Made by a program: the position numbers and the translations under genes. The notes beneath the pieces were generated by a model. The model was not told the origin of the DNA and made no database searches. It was given only the letters and a program-made list of their open reading frames with translations. Positions 31,882 through 39,188 of a stretch of DNA of 41,237 bases are shown here, in pieces. The stretch lies in the NCBI RefSeq assembly GCF_023544665.1, contig NZ_JAMJFL010000043.1, forward strand, positions 1 to 41,237. The letters are read 5' to 3'. The first letter of the stretch is position 1. The number at the start of each line of letters is the position of its first letter. This stretch comes from Streptomyces sp. YS415 (lineage in GTDB: Bacteria > Actinomycetota > Actinomycetes > Streptomycetales > Streptomycetaceae).

Positions 31882-33213
31882 TCAAGGGTCGCAGGCCGTG
31901 ATCAGCGTCTCCACCTCGTCCGTCAGCGCCGCCGCCAGCCGGTCCAGATCCGGTACGGCCGCCGCGTCGGCGACCAGGCCGTAGTGGACCGCGCCGCGGT
32001 ACGTCGAGACCGCCACCGCGAGGGACTGGCCGCGGGCGAGGGGCGCGTAGGGGAAGACGGCGGTGACCGGGTTGCCGCCGAGCTTCAGGCCGAGGCCGGG
32101 CAGCGGGACGCTGGTGACCAGGATGTCGAACCAGAGCCGGGCGGCCTGGCCGACCAGGGGCCCGCCGAGGCGGTGGCCGAGCGCCGGGACGTGGTCGGCG
32201 AGCAGGGCCACGGCGCCCGCGCCGCGGTTGGGGCCCGCGTCCTTGTTGCGGTCCATCGCGGCGCGGACCGTCTCCAGGCGGCGCAGCGGGTCCGGATCGC
32301 CGACCGGCAGCCGCACCAGGTATCCCGAGAGCCGGTTGCCCTGCGGGTGCGCGGTGCGGGGGCGGCGCTTGGAGACGGGGATCAGGGCACGGGGCGCGAC
32401 GCCCTCGCTGCCGTCGCCGCGCTCGTCCAGCCAGCGGCGCAGGGCGCCGGCGACGACCGCGATCAGCACGTCGTTGACGGTGCCGCCGACGGCCTTGCGC
32501 ACCCGGTGCACGTCGTCGAGGTCGACGACGACTCCGGCGGTGCGCCGGGTGCCGCTGGGCTCGGCGGTGAGCGCGGCCGTGGAGCGGGCGGCCAGCGTGG
32601 CGTCCAGGGTCGACACGGCGAGGGAGGCGCCGATGTCCAGGGCGCGGCCCACGTCGGACAGGGCGCCCCGGAGCGCTCCGGGCAGCTTGCGCACGTCCGG
32701 GAGCAGGCCGCGCGGGGGCTCGGCCGGGCGGGGCCGGGGCTCGGGCAGGTCCATCGGGTCCAGTACGGCCGCGGCGAGCGTCAGCGCGCGCAGTCCGTCG
32801 GCGAGGGCGTGGTGGAACTTGAACAGCACGGCGAAGGACTCGCCGTCCGCGCCGGGCAGCACATGCGCCTCCCAGGGTGGGCGGCCGCGCTCCAGCGGGC
32901 GTTCCATGAGGCGTCCGGCGAGGGCCTGGAAGTCGTCGGCCGGGGCGTGCAGGCGCACATGGTCCAGGGGGTCGAAGCCGGGGACCGGCTCCCGGGTGGC
33001 GGCGCCGAAGGCGAGCGGCTGCCACACGTCCCGGATCCGCATTCGCAGCCCGGGGACCGCCGCGGCGCGGGCCGCGAGGAGGTCGGCGGCGTGGGCCCCG
33101 GCCGTGGGCGACCGCGCGGAGAAGACGCCGAGGGCACCGAGGTGCATCGGGTGCCGTTCGGATTCGATGTTCCAGAACGCCAGGTCGAGGGGGGCCAGCA
33201 GGTCTGAAGTCAA
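31882..33213 (-). CDS. Wax ester synthase/diacylglycerol acyltransferase (WS/DGAT)
   Basis: 443 residues from TTG 33213, seven bases after GAGG; the frame extends to 33297 but that part lacks coding character and contains the promoter-region repeats. Catalytic HHxxxDG is intact (HHALADG, 134-140). The PLW-type motif reads RPPWEAH and the NDVLIA motif is present in VGGTVNDVLIAVVAGAL. These enzymes acylate diacylglycerol or fatty alcohols to make storage lipid, in keeping with triacylglycerol storage by streptomycetes. It is upstream of the zinc-ribbon SDR and downstream of glgC on the same strand; the 127-bp gap to glgC suggests a separate promoter. Confidence 0.92.
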   Translation of the reverse strand: MTSDLLAPLDLAFWNIESERHPMHLGALGVFSARSPTAGAHAADLLAARAAAVPGLRMRIRDVWQPLAFGAATREPVPGFDPLDHVRLHAPADDFQALAGRLMERPLERGRPPWEAHVLPGADGESFAVLFKFHHALADGLRALTLAAAVLDPMDLPEPRPRPAEPPRGLLPDVRKLPGALRGALSDVGRALDIGASLAVSTLDATLAARSTAALTAEPSGTRRTAGVVVDLDDVHRVRKAVGGTVNDVLIAVVAGALRRWLDERGDGSEGVAPRALIPVSKRRPRTAHPQGNRLSGYLVRLPVGDPDPLRRLETVRAAMDRNKDAGPNRGAGAVALLADHVPALGHRLGGPLVGQAARLWFDILVTSVPLPGLGLKLGGNPVTAVFPYAPLARGQSLAVAVSTYRGAVHYGLVADAAAVPDLDRLAAALTDEVETLITACDP

Positions 33214-33269
33214 GGGCTTGCCTCGCGTCGACGACGGGGTGGACCAGCAGTCAATCGTCCTCGCGCGAT

Positions 33270-33289
33270 TACGGTCAAGTACGATCAAG
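33270..33289 (-). promoter_or_regulatory. Tandem 10-bp direct repeat upstream of WS/DGAT
   Basis: On the minus strand CTTGATCGTA is followed directly by CTTGACCGTA (9 of 10 identical), one helical turn apart, in an AT-richer stretch 57 bp before the TTG start. Candidate activator or repressor site, or -35 region. Confidence 0.4.
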
Positions 33290-33340
33290 CTACGCACAGT
33301 TAACAGCGCATTAAGTCCAACCCGTTGGCGCAGCGCGAGC

Positions 33341-34561
33341 TCAGGACACCCGCTGCCCCTTCCCCAGCGCGATGACCCCGCCCTTGGAGACGGTGTACAG
33401 CTCCGCGTCGCGCTCCGGATTGACGCCGATCGTCGCCCCCGGCGGAACCTCCACGTTCTTGTCCAGGACCGCCCCCCGCACGACCGCGCCCCGGCCTATG
33501 TGGACGTTGTCGTGCAGCACCGAGCCCTGGACCACCGCCCCGGGGTCCACCACCACGCCCGGCGAGAGCACGGACCGCGTGACCTGCCCCCGGATCAGGC
33601 AGCCGGCGCTGATGATCGACTCGCCGGCGATGCCGCCGGCGTTGAAACGGGCCGGGGAGAGCTGGCCCGAGTGGGTGTAGATGGGCCACTGCCGGTTGTA
33701 GAGGTTGAAGGCGGGCCGCTCGGCGATCAGGTCCATATGGGCGTCGTAGTACGCGTCCAGCGTGCCGACGTCCCGCCAGTAGCCCTGGTCCCGGGTCGTC
33801 TCGCCGGGGACGTGGTTGGCGCTGAAGTCGTACAACTGCGCCTCGCCCCGGTCGGTGAGCTGGGGCAGGATCGAGCCGCCCATGTCGTGCACGGACCGGT
33901 CGTCCTCGGCGTCCCGCTGGAGCGCCTCGATCAGGGCCTTCGTGGTGAAGATGTAGTTGCCCATCGAGGCGAACACGCACTCGGGGTCGTCGGGCAGGCC
34001 GGGCGGGTCGGCGGGCTTCTCCAGGAAGCGCTCCACCGTCTGCCCGTCCGAGCCGGGGCTGATCACCCCGAACGAGGCGGACTCGCCGCGCGGGACGCGT
34101 ATCCCGGCCACGGTCACCCCCGCGCCGGACTCGATGTGCTGGGCGAGCATCTGCCGCGGGTCCATGCGGTACACGTGATCGGCGCCGAACACCGCGACGT
34201 ACTCGGGGCGTTCGTCGTAGATCAGGTTCAGGGACTGCAGGATCGCGTCCGCGCTGCCCAGGAACCAGCGGGGGCCCAGGCGCTGCTGGGCCGGGACCGG
34301 GGTGACGTAGTTGCCGAGCAGACTGGACATCCGCCAGGTGGTGGTGATGTGCCGGTCCAGCGAGTGCGACTTGTACTGCGTGAGCACGCAGACGCGCAGG
34401 ATGTCGCCGTTGACCAGGTTGGACAGGACGAAGTCGACGAGCCGGTAGGTGCCTCCGAAGGTGACCGCGGGTTTCGCGCGGTCCGCGGTCAGGGGCATCA
34501 GGCGTTTGCCTTCTCCGCCCGCCAGCACGATGCCGAGCACCGAAGGTCCGCCACGACGCAT
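33341..34561 (-). CDS. glgC: Glucose-1-phosphate adenylyltransferase (ADP-glucose pyrophosphorylase)
   Basis: 406 residues, complete. N-terminal nucleotidyltransferase signature LAGGEGKRLMPLT followed by RAKPAVTFGGTYRLVDF; GADHVYRMD and FLEKPA for substrate and metal binding; C-terminal left-handed beta-helix hexapeptides (GQVTRSVLSPGVVV, GSVLHDNVHIG). It makes ADP-glucose from glucose-1-phosphate and ATP, the committed step of bacterial glycogen synthesis. ATG 34561 has GAGGGGAG upstream. It is 51 bp downstream of the GT4 synthase gene, and the two very likely form an operon feeding ADP-glucose to that enzyme. Confidence 0.97.
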   Translation of the reverse strand: MRRGGPSVLGIVLAGGEGKRLMPLTADRAKPAVTFGGTYRLVDFVLSNLVNGDILRVCVLTQYKSHSLDRHITTTWRMSSLLGNYVTPVPAQQRLGPRWFLGSADAILQSLNLIYDERPEYVAVFGADHVYRMDPRQMLAQHIESGAGVTVAGIRVPRGESASFGVISPGSDGQTVERFLEKPADPPGLPDDPECVFASMGNYIFTTKALIEALQRDAEDDRSVHDMGGSILPQLTDRGEAQLYDFSANHVPGETTRDQGYWRDVGTLDAYYDAHMDLIAERPAFNLYNRQWPIYTHSGQLSPARFNAGGIAGESIISAGCLIRGQVTRSVLSPGVVVDPGAVVQGSVLHDNVHIGRGAVVRGAVLDKNVEVPPGATIGVNPERDAELYTVSKGGVIALGKGQRVS

Positions 34562-34612
34562 GGGCCGCTCCCCTCACCCTGGTTGACCCCAGCCTGCCCC
34601 GCTCGCGGCCTC

Positions 34613-35770
34613 CTACGCCTGTTCGAGGATCTCCGTGTAGAGCCGGACCGTGCGCCGGGCCACCGCGTCCCAGCCGAACTCCCCCACCGCGCGCTCCCGT
34701 CCGGCCTCGCCCATCGCCCGGGCGCCCTCCGGATCCGCGAGCACGGAGTCCAGGGCCTGGGTGAGCCCCGCCTCGAAACCGTCGTCCACCGGCACCAGCA
34801 GGCCCGTCTTGCCGTCGTCGACGACCTCGGGGATGCCGCCGGTCCGCGAGGCCACGACGGCGGTCCCGCAAGCCATCGCCTCCAGGTTGACGATGCCGAG
34901 GGGTTCGTACACCGACGGGCAGGCGAACACGGCGGCGTGCGTGAGCAGTTGGATCACCTCCGGGCGCGGCAGCATCTGCGGGATCCAATGCACACCCGCG
35001 CGCACCCGGCTCAGCTCCTCGAAGAGCTCGCGGAACTCCCGGTCGATCTCCGGGGTGTCGGGGGCGCCCGCGCACAGCACCACCTGCGCGGCCGGGTCGA
35101 TGTCCCGCACCGCGCGCAGCAGGTGGGGCACGCCCTTCTGGCGGGTGATCCGGCCGACGAACAGGACGTAGGGCCGGGCCCGGTCGATGCCGATCCGGTC
35201 CAGCACGTCGGTGCCGTGGTCGGGGCGGTACAGGCCGGTGTCGATGCCGTTGTGCACGACGCGCACCCGCGCCGGGTCAAGACCCGGGTAGCAGGCGAGG
35301 ATGTCCTCGCGCATGGCGCCCGACACGGCGATCACCGCGTCCGCGGTCTCCATCGCGGTGCGCTCCGCCCAGCTGGACAGGGCGTAACCGCCGCCGAGCT
35401 GCTCGGCCTTCCAGGGGCGCAGCGGCTCCAGCGAGTGCGCGGTCATCACGTGCGGGATGCCGTACAGCAGCTTGGCCAGGTGGCCGCCGAGATTGGCGTA
35501 CCAGGTGTGCGAGTGGACCAGGTCGCTGCCTTCCAGCGCGGCGGCCATCGCCAGGTCCACGGAGAAGGTGCGCAGCGCGTCGTTGGCGGTGTCGAGGGCG
35601 GACCAGGGGCGATGGCGCTGCACCCCCTCGGCACGGCCCTCGCCCCAGCAGTGCACCTCCAGGTCGACCAGGGACGTCAACTCCCGGGCGAGGAACTCCA
35701 CATGGACACCGGCGCCGCCGTACACATCCGGCGGGAACTCCCGGCTCAACAGTCCCACTCGCACCCGCAT
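34613..35770 (-). CDS. GT4-type glycogen synthase / maltose-1-phosphate synthase
   Basis: 385 residues, GT-B fold: REFPPDVYGGAGVHVEFLARE at the N-terminus, NGID and GRITRQKG in the middle, and the donor-site E-x7-E in EPLGIVNLE. Its length and GT4 character match the actinobacterial GlgA rather than the ~480-aa GT5 enterobacterial enzyme. In mycobacteria the equivalent protein mainly makes maltose-1-phosphate from ADP-glucose (then named GlgM) for the GlgE route; which product this one makes cannot be told from sequence, so no symbol is given. It is followed by glgC and preceded, 27 bp away, by a 2Fe-2S protein gene on the same strand. Confidence 0.9.
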   Translation of the reverse strand: MRVRVGLLSREFPPDVYGGAGVHVEFLARELTSLVDLEVHCWGEGRAEGVQRHRPWSALDTANDALRTFSVDLAMAAALEGSDLVHSHTWYANLGGHLAKLLYGIPHVMTAHSLEPLRPWKAEQLGGGYALSSWAERTAMETADAVIAVSGAMREDILACYPGLDPARVRVVHNGIDTGLYRPDHGTDVLDRIGIDRARPYVLFVGRITRQKGVPHLLRAVRDIDPAAQVVLCAGAPDTPEIDREFRELFEELSRVRAGVHWIPQMLPRPEVIQLLTHAAVFACPSVYEPLGIVNLEAMACGTAVVASRTGGIPEVVDDGKTGLLVPVDDGFEAGLTQALDSVLADPEGARAMGEAGRERAVGEFGWDAVARRTVRLYTEILEQA

Positions 35771-35797
35771 CCCCCTGTCTCGGTCGGTTCCCCATGG

Positions 35798-36619
35798 TCA
35801 CCCAGATGCGGCGCCCGGGGAAGGGCGCGGGGGCCGCGTGAAGCAGCAGTCCCCGCAGACGCCCCCGCCGGGTACCCGGTAGTAGAGGCAGCAACTGCGC
35901 CGCCGCCCGCCGCCGTCCAGGGTGCCCGCGAGGCGGGGGTGCGCGAGGAGCCCGGCCGTCAGGGCCCGGGTGCGTACGGCGGCCTCGGTACGGCCCTGCT
36001 CCCGCGCCCACCGCTCCAGCTGCCGGGCGGCGCCGGCCAGCGCGGAAGCGGCGTTGCCCCACAGCAGGCCCTCGGCGACCCGGTAGCGCGCGTGCACCAG
36101 GGCCGTCAGCGGCTCCAGGTGCGCGCGCACCACGGCGTCCGCCGCGTCCCCGGGGGCCGGACGCACCTCGGTCAGCCACAGGTCGTCCGGCGCCCCGGCG
36201 TCAGGGTTCCAGCGCAGCAGCCCGGGGTCGAGGTCGGGGAGCCGTCCGTACAGGACCGCACAGCCGAGCGCCACCGACCACAGCCGGGCCGCGAGCCCCT
36301 GCTGCGCCACCGACGCCGCGACCCGCAGCTCGGGAGCGCGCAGGGATCCGGCCACTTTGTCGACGCGAAAAGTCATAGAATTGCCGTAAACATCCGACGA
36401 TGTCCCGCGGTAGGTCTCGGCCAGGGTCGGCGGGGACCCCGCGGGTGCTCCGCCGACGCGTAGGAGGAAGAAGCCGCCGAGCCGGCGGAGCGCGCTGAGT
36501 TCGGGGTCGAGGTCCACGAGGAGCAGTAGTACCAAGGCCGGCCGTAGGCGCCTCGGGGTGCGCCACCCACCCTCAGGAGGACGGAGGGCGTTTTGTACTC
36601 CATCGGCAGTAGGAGTCAT
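35798..36619 (-). CDS. 2Fe-2S ferric-siderophore-reductase-like protein
   Basis: 273 residues from ATG 36619, which has no good ribosome binding site. The C-terminus has the FhuF-type cysteine cluster SCCLYYRVPGGGVCGDCCF, which binds a 2Fe-2S centre. The middle (SVAQQGLAARLWSVALG, DLDPGLLRW, DDLWLTEVRP) is the usual scaffold of the streptomycete family that reduces ferric siderophores or sits beside iron uptake genes. The first 34 codons have poor third-position GC and may not be coding; GTG at 36517 (MDLDPELSALRRLGG) is a plausible alternative start. It is 27 bp upstream of the glycogen synthase gene, an unusual partner. No DmdR/IdeR iron box was recognised. Confidence 0.75.
   Translation of the reverse strand: MTPTADGVQNALRPPEGGWRTPRRLRPALVLLLLVDLDPELSALRRLGGFFLLRVGGAPAGSPPTLAETYRGTSSDVYGNSMTFRVDKVAGSLRAPELRVAASVAQQGLAARLWSVALGCAVLYGRLPDLDPGLLRWNPDAGAPDDLWLTEVRPAPGDAADAVVRAHLEPLTALVHARYRVAEGLLWGNAASALAGAARQLERWAREQGRTEAAVRTRALTAGLLAHPRLAGTLDGGGRRRSCCLYYRVPGGGVCGDCCFTRPPRPSPGAASG
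36373..36603 (-). CDS. Possible small overlapping ORF upstream of / within the 2Fe-2S gene
   Basis: 76 codons in a different frame from the 2Fe-2S gene. Its first 35 codons (MEYKTPSVLLRVGG..., then GRPWYYCSSW) have the strong third-position GC typical of real genes here, whereas the 2Fe-2S frame is poor over the same stretch and becomes good after it. This may be a separate small protein, or the true N-terminus joined by a frameshift. It lacks an obvious ribosome binding site, so confidence is low. Confidence 0.3.
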   Translation of the reverse strand: MEYKTPSVLLRVGGAPRGAYGRPWYYCSSWTSTPNSARSAGSAASSSYASAEHPRGPRRPWPRPTAGHRRMFTAIL

Positions 36620-36640
36620 TGCCTGCTCAGGTACGACGAC

Positions 36641-36672
36641 GGGAAGAATATTTAAGGGCATCGTGTTGGCTA
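36641..36672 (-). promoter_or_regulatory. Candidate promoter for the 2Fe-2S gene (AT-rich patch)
   Basis: On the minus strand TTCCAT is followed after 17 bases by TAAATA in the context TTAAATATTC, the most AT-rich point in this divergent region. Fits a vegetative promoter about 20-30 bp before the start. Confidence 0.3.
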
Positions 36673-36733
36673 TGGAAGCCGACAGCTGGCCGCGCGGGAC
36701 GACGAGCCCCCGCCTCACGCAGAGGAGCCGCTC

Positions 36734-37795
36734 ATGAGTGCCCTCGCGTTGTCCGTGCTCCTGTCCCTCGTCTCCGCCGTCGCCTACGCGGGCGGAGCGA
36801 TCGTGCAGGAGCGCGTCGCGGTGTCCACGCCCGGACAGCACTACGCGCCGCTGCGCCGGCCGGTGTGGTGGGCCGCGGTGGCACTGAACGGCCTGGGCGG
36901 CCTGCTGCACGTGGCGGCCCTCGCCTTCGGACCGCTGAGCGTGGTCCAGCCGCTGGGCGCGCTCACCATCGTTTTCGCGCTGCCGATGGCGGCCCTGTTC
37001 GTCGGCCGCAAGGCCGGGTCGACCGCCTGGCGCGGCGCGATCATGGCGACCGTCGGCCTCGCCGGCCTGCTCTCCCTGGTCGGCACGTCCGAGTCCCAGT
37101 CGCTGGACACCGCGCAGCGCACCGGCGTGGCCCTGGTCACTGCGGGTGCCGTCGCGACCCTGATGATCGCGGGCCGGGCGGCGCACCGGCACCCGGTGGT
37201 GCGCAGCGTGCTGCTCGCGACCGCATCCGGCATCGCCTTCGGCATGTCCTCGGTGTTCACGAAGATCGTCGCCGTCGACTGGGACGGCGGGGTGACGGCG
37301 GGCGACCTGCCGTCCCTGGCCACCATCGGCGTCTTCGCCACCGCCGGCCTGCTGCTGTCGCAGGCCGCCTACCGCGGCGCCGGACTCGCGGCCCCGCTGG
37401 CGGTGCTGACGGTGGTGAACCCGGTAATCGCGGCCGCGGTCGGCATCACGATGTTCGGCGAGACCTTCCGCTACGGCACCACCGGCACCGCGCTCGCGCT
37501 GAGCTGCGGTGTGGTCGCGGCGGGCGGCCTGATCCTGCTCACGACGGAGCGCATCCAAGGCGCTCCGGCACCCGCGCAGCCGGTCCCGGAGCTCCCGCAG
37601 CTCCCCGCGCAGCTCCCCGCGACTCCGGCGCCCGCGCCGGTACCCGCGCCCGCCGAGGAGCTGATCCTCGTGCTCCCCGCGCAGCAGGAGGCGACGCCGA
37701 GCGCCGCCTCACCGCACCTCTACGGGCCGTTCTACGGCGGCCCCTACGTCCCGATGCCGGTCCTGGACCGGCACCGGACCCGTATCAGATCCTGA
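36734..37795 (+). CDS. DMT-family (EamA-like) transporter with proline-rich C-terminal tail
   Basis: 353 residues; ATG 36734 after AGAGGAG. The first about 275 residues form around nine or ten membrane helices in two EamA-like halves. Each has a small-residue-rich first helix and a PLGALTIVFALPMAALF or PLAVLTVVNPVIAA helix typical of drug/metabolite transporters. The last about 78 residues are soluble and rich in Pro/Ala with repeated LPAQLP-like units, ending in a Tyr/Pro/Gly-rich stretch. The substrate is unknown. The 3' end overlaps the convergent Rpf/M23 gene by 11 bp (37785-37795). Confidence 0.88.
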   Translation: MSALALSVLLSLVSAVAYAGGAIVQERVAVSTPGQHYAPLRRPVWWAAVALNGLGGLLHVAALAFGPLSVVQPLGALTIVFALPMAALFVGRKAGSTAWRGAIMATVGLAGLLSLVGTSESQSLDTAQRTGVALVTAGAVATLMIAGRAAHRHPVVRSVLLATASGIAFGMSSVFTKIVAVDWDGGVTAGDLPSLATIGVFATAGLLLSQAAYRGAGLAAPLAVLTVVNPVIAAAVGITMFGETFRYGTTGTALALSCGVVAAGGLILLTTERIQGAPAPAQPVPELPQLPAQLPATPAPAPVPAPAEELILVLPAQQEATPSAASPHLYGPFYGGPYVPMPVLDRHRTRIRS

Positions 37796-38909
37796 CGCCG
37801 CCTGCCCGCAGGTAGGCCACCGGGTCGATGTCCGACCCGAAGCCGGGCCCCGTCCGCACCTCGAAGTGCAGATGCGGGCCCGAGCTGTTGCCCGTGGAAC
37901 CGGAGCGGCCGATGCGCTGGCCCGCGCCGACCTGCTGGCCGCTGCGCACGGAGATCGCCGACAGGTGGGCGTACTGGGTGTAGCGGCCGTCGGAGTGCCG
38001 CACCACCACCTGGTAGCCGAAGGAGCCCTCCCAGCCCGCGCCGACCACCTTGCCCTCGGCCACGGACCGCACGGTCGTACCGGTGGCGACGGGGAAGTCG
38101 ACGCCGGTGTGGTAACCCTTCGACCAGGAGGTGCCCGCCTTGTGGTACGGCGTGCCGGTGGGCGCGCTCACCGGGGAGACCATGGACTTCTGGGAGGTCT
38201 TGGCTGCCTTGGAAGTCTTGGCGGGCGTGGACTTCGGGGAAGTCTTCTGCTTCGGCAGGGACTTGGCGGCCGCCGGGGTCTTCGTCGCGGCGGACTCGCC
38301 GCCGAGGGCGAGCCGCTGACCGGGCATGATCAGGTCCGGATCGGCGCCCACGGTCTTCCGGTTGGCGTCGTACAGCCCCCGCCAGCCGCCCCGGACGTCC
38401 TGCTCGTCGGCGATCGTGGAGAGGGTGTCGCCGCGCACCACCGTGTACATCTGGGCCTTTCCGGCCCGGGACTGGGGTGTGGTCTGCGGCTTGACGTCCG
38501 GCACCGAGGTCTTGAGCTCGGGGCTCTCCCCGCCCCGGGTGAGCCCGGCGCGTACCGAGCACACCGGCCAGGCGCCCGGGCCCTGTCCGTCCAGGACCTT
38601 CTCCGCGACGGCTATCTGCTCGTCCTTGGTGGCCAGGTCGGCCCGCGGGGCGTACCGGGTGCCGCCGTACTGCTCCCAGGTGGACTGGGCGAACTGGAGG
38701 CCGCCGTAGTAGCCGTTGCCGGTGTTGATGTTCCAGTCGTTGGTCGACTCGCACGTGGCGACCTTGTCCCAGGTCTCCACGTCGGCCGCCTGAGCGGTTC
38801 CGGTACCGATGAGCGGGATCGCCATCCCGGCGCTGCCCGCCGTCACGGTCAGCGAGGCGCGGTTGATCCTGTTCGGCTGATACCGGCGGTGCCGGCCGCG
38901 TACGGCCAT
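37785..38909 (-). CDS. Secreted cell-wall hydrolase: Rpf transglycosylase-like, LysM and M23 peptidase domains
   Basis: 374 residues from ATG 38909 (GAGGGGGC upstream); the frame reaches 39077 but that part looks non-coding. Signal peptide to about 42 (TAQA-A). The Rpf domain at 44-120 has Glu54 in CESTNDWNINTGNGYYGGLQF, the expected catalytic Glu, and two Cys. LysM at about 153-202 (YTVVRGDTLSTIADEQ) gives peptidoglycan binding. A Lys/Ser/Thr-rich linker follows, then the M23 domain at 264-366 with zinc ligands His267 and Asp271 (HTGVD) and His346/His348 in HLHFE. The chain can probably cleave both glycan and peptide bonds, as in germination and growth. I looked for the c-di-AMP riboswitch known before some Streptomyces rpf genes and could not support it. 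Confidence 0.93.
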   Translation of the reverse strand: MAVRGRHRRYQPNRINRASLTVTAGSAGMAIPLIGTGTAQAADVETWDKVATCESTNDWNINTGNGYYGGLQFAQSTWEQYGGTRYAPRADLATKDEQIAVAEKVLDGQGPGAWPVCSVRAGLTRGGESPELKTSVPDVKPQTTPQSRAGKAQMYTVVRGDTLSTIADEQDVRGGWRGLYDANRKTVGADPDLIMPGQRLALGGESAATKTPAAAKSLPKQKTSPKSTPAKTSKAAKTSQKSMVSPVSAPTGTPYHKAGTSWSKGYHTGVDFPVATGTTVRSVAEGKVVGAGWEGSFGYQVVVRHSDGRYTQYAHLSAISVRSGQQVGAGQRIGRSGSTGNSSGPHLHFEVRTGPGFGSDIDPVAYLRAGGVRI

Positions 38910-38943
38910 AACGGTGCCCCCTCGACATGCGTCAGGAGGGCCA

Positions 38944-38973
38944 AAAGTAAGCGCCCGTAACAGGCCATGACAA
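38944..38973 (-). promoter_or_regulatory. Candidate promoter for the Rpf/M23 gene
   Basis: On the minus strand TTGTCA (38968-38973) and TACTTT (38944-38949) are separated by 18 bp, about 35 bp before the ATG. A fair match to the vegetative consensus. Confidence 0.35.
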
Positions 38974-39188
38974 GACGGCAATCGGCCGCGATGTGGCTCA
39001 AGACGCAAGGGAGGTACTCCGGTTGCGCACCGGCTGAGGCAGGACGGCCCTTCCGTGCGTATCAGCCTGCGGGACATCGAGCCACTCGGAAGTGCGGCCG
39101 GAGTACCGGCACGTCAAGATGGTCCCTGCGGCAATACTGGCGGCCACGACCGGCACCACCGGTACCGGATTCCTTAGGAGCCCACGGA

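Noticed and set aside
32063..36463. 1466-aa plus-strand frame covering WS/DGAT, glgC, glycogen synthase and 2Fe-2S genes
   Set aside because: Runs opposite to four genes with unmistakable motifs; the frame stays open because of GC bias.
36373..36603. Reading the overlapping ORF as a lasso-peptide precursor (Y-x-x-P in the leader)
   Set aside because: Only partial leader resemblance, spacing off, and no lasso cyclase, protease or recognition protein in the window.
38910..39188. Possible c-di-AMP (ydaO) riboswitch upstream of the Rpf/M23 gene
   Set aside because: Such a switch precedes some Streptomyces rpf genes, but the conserved blocks I know for this class are not recognisable here, and a promoter-like pair close to the start would leave a leader too short.
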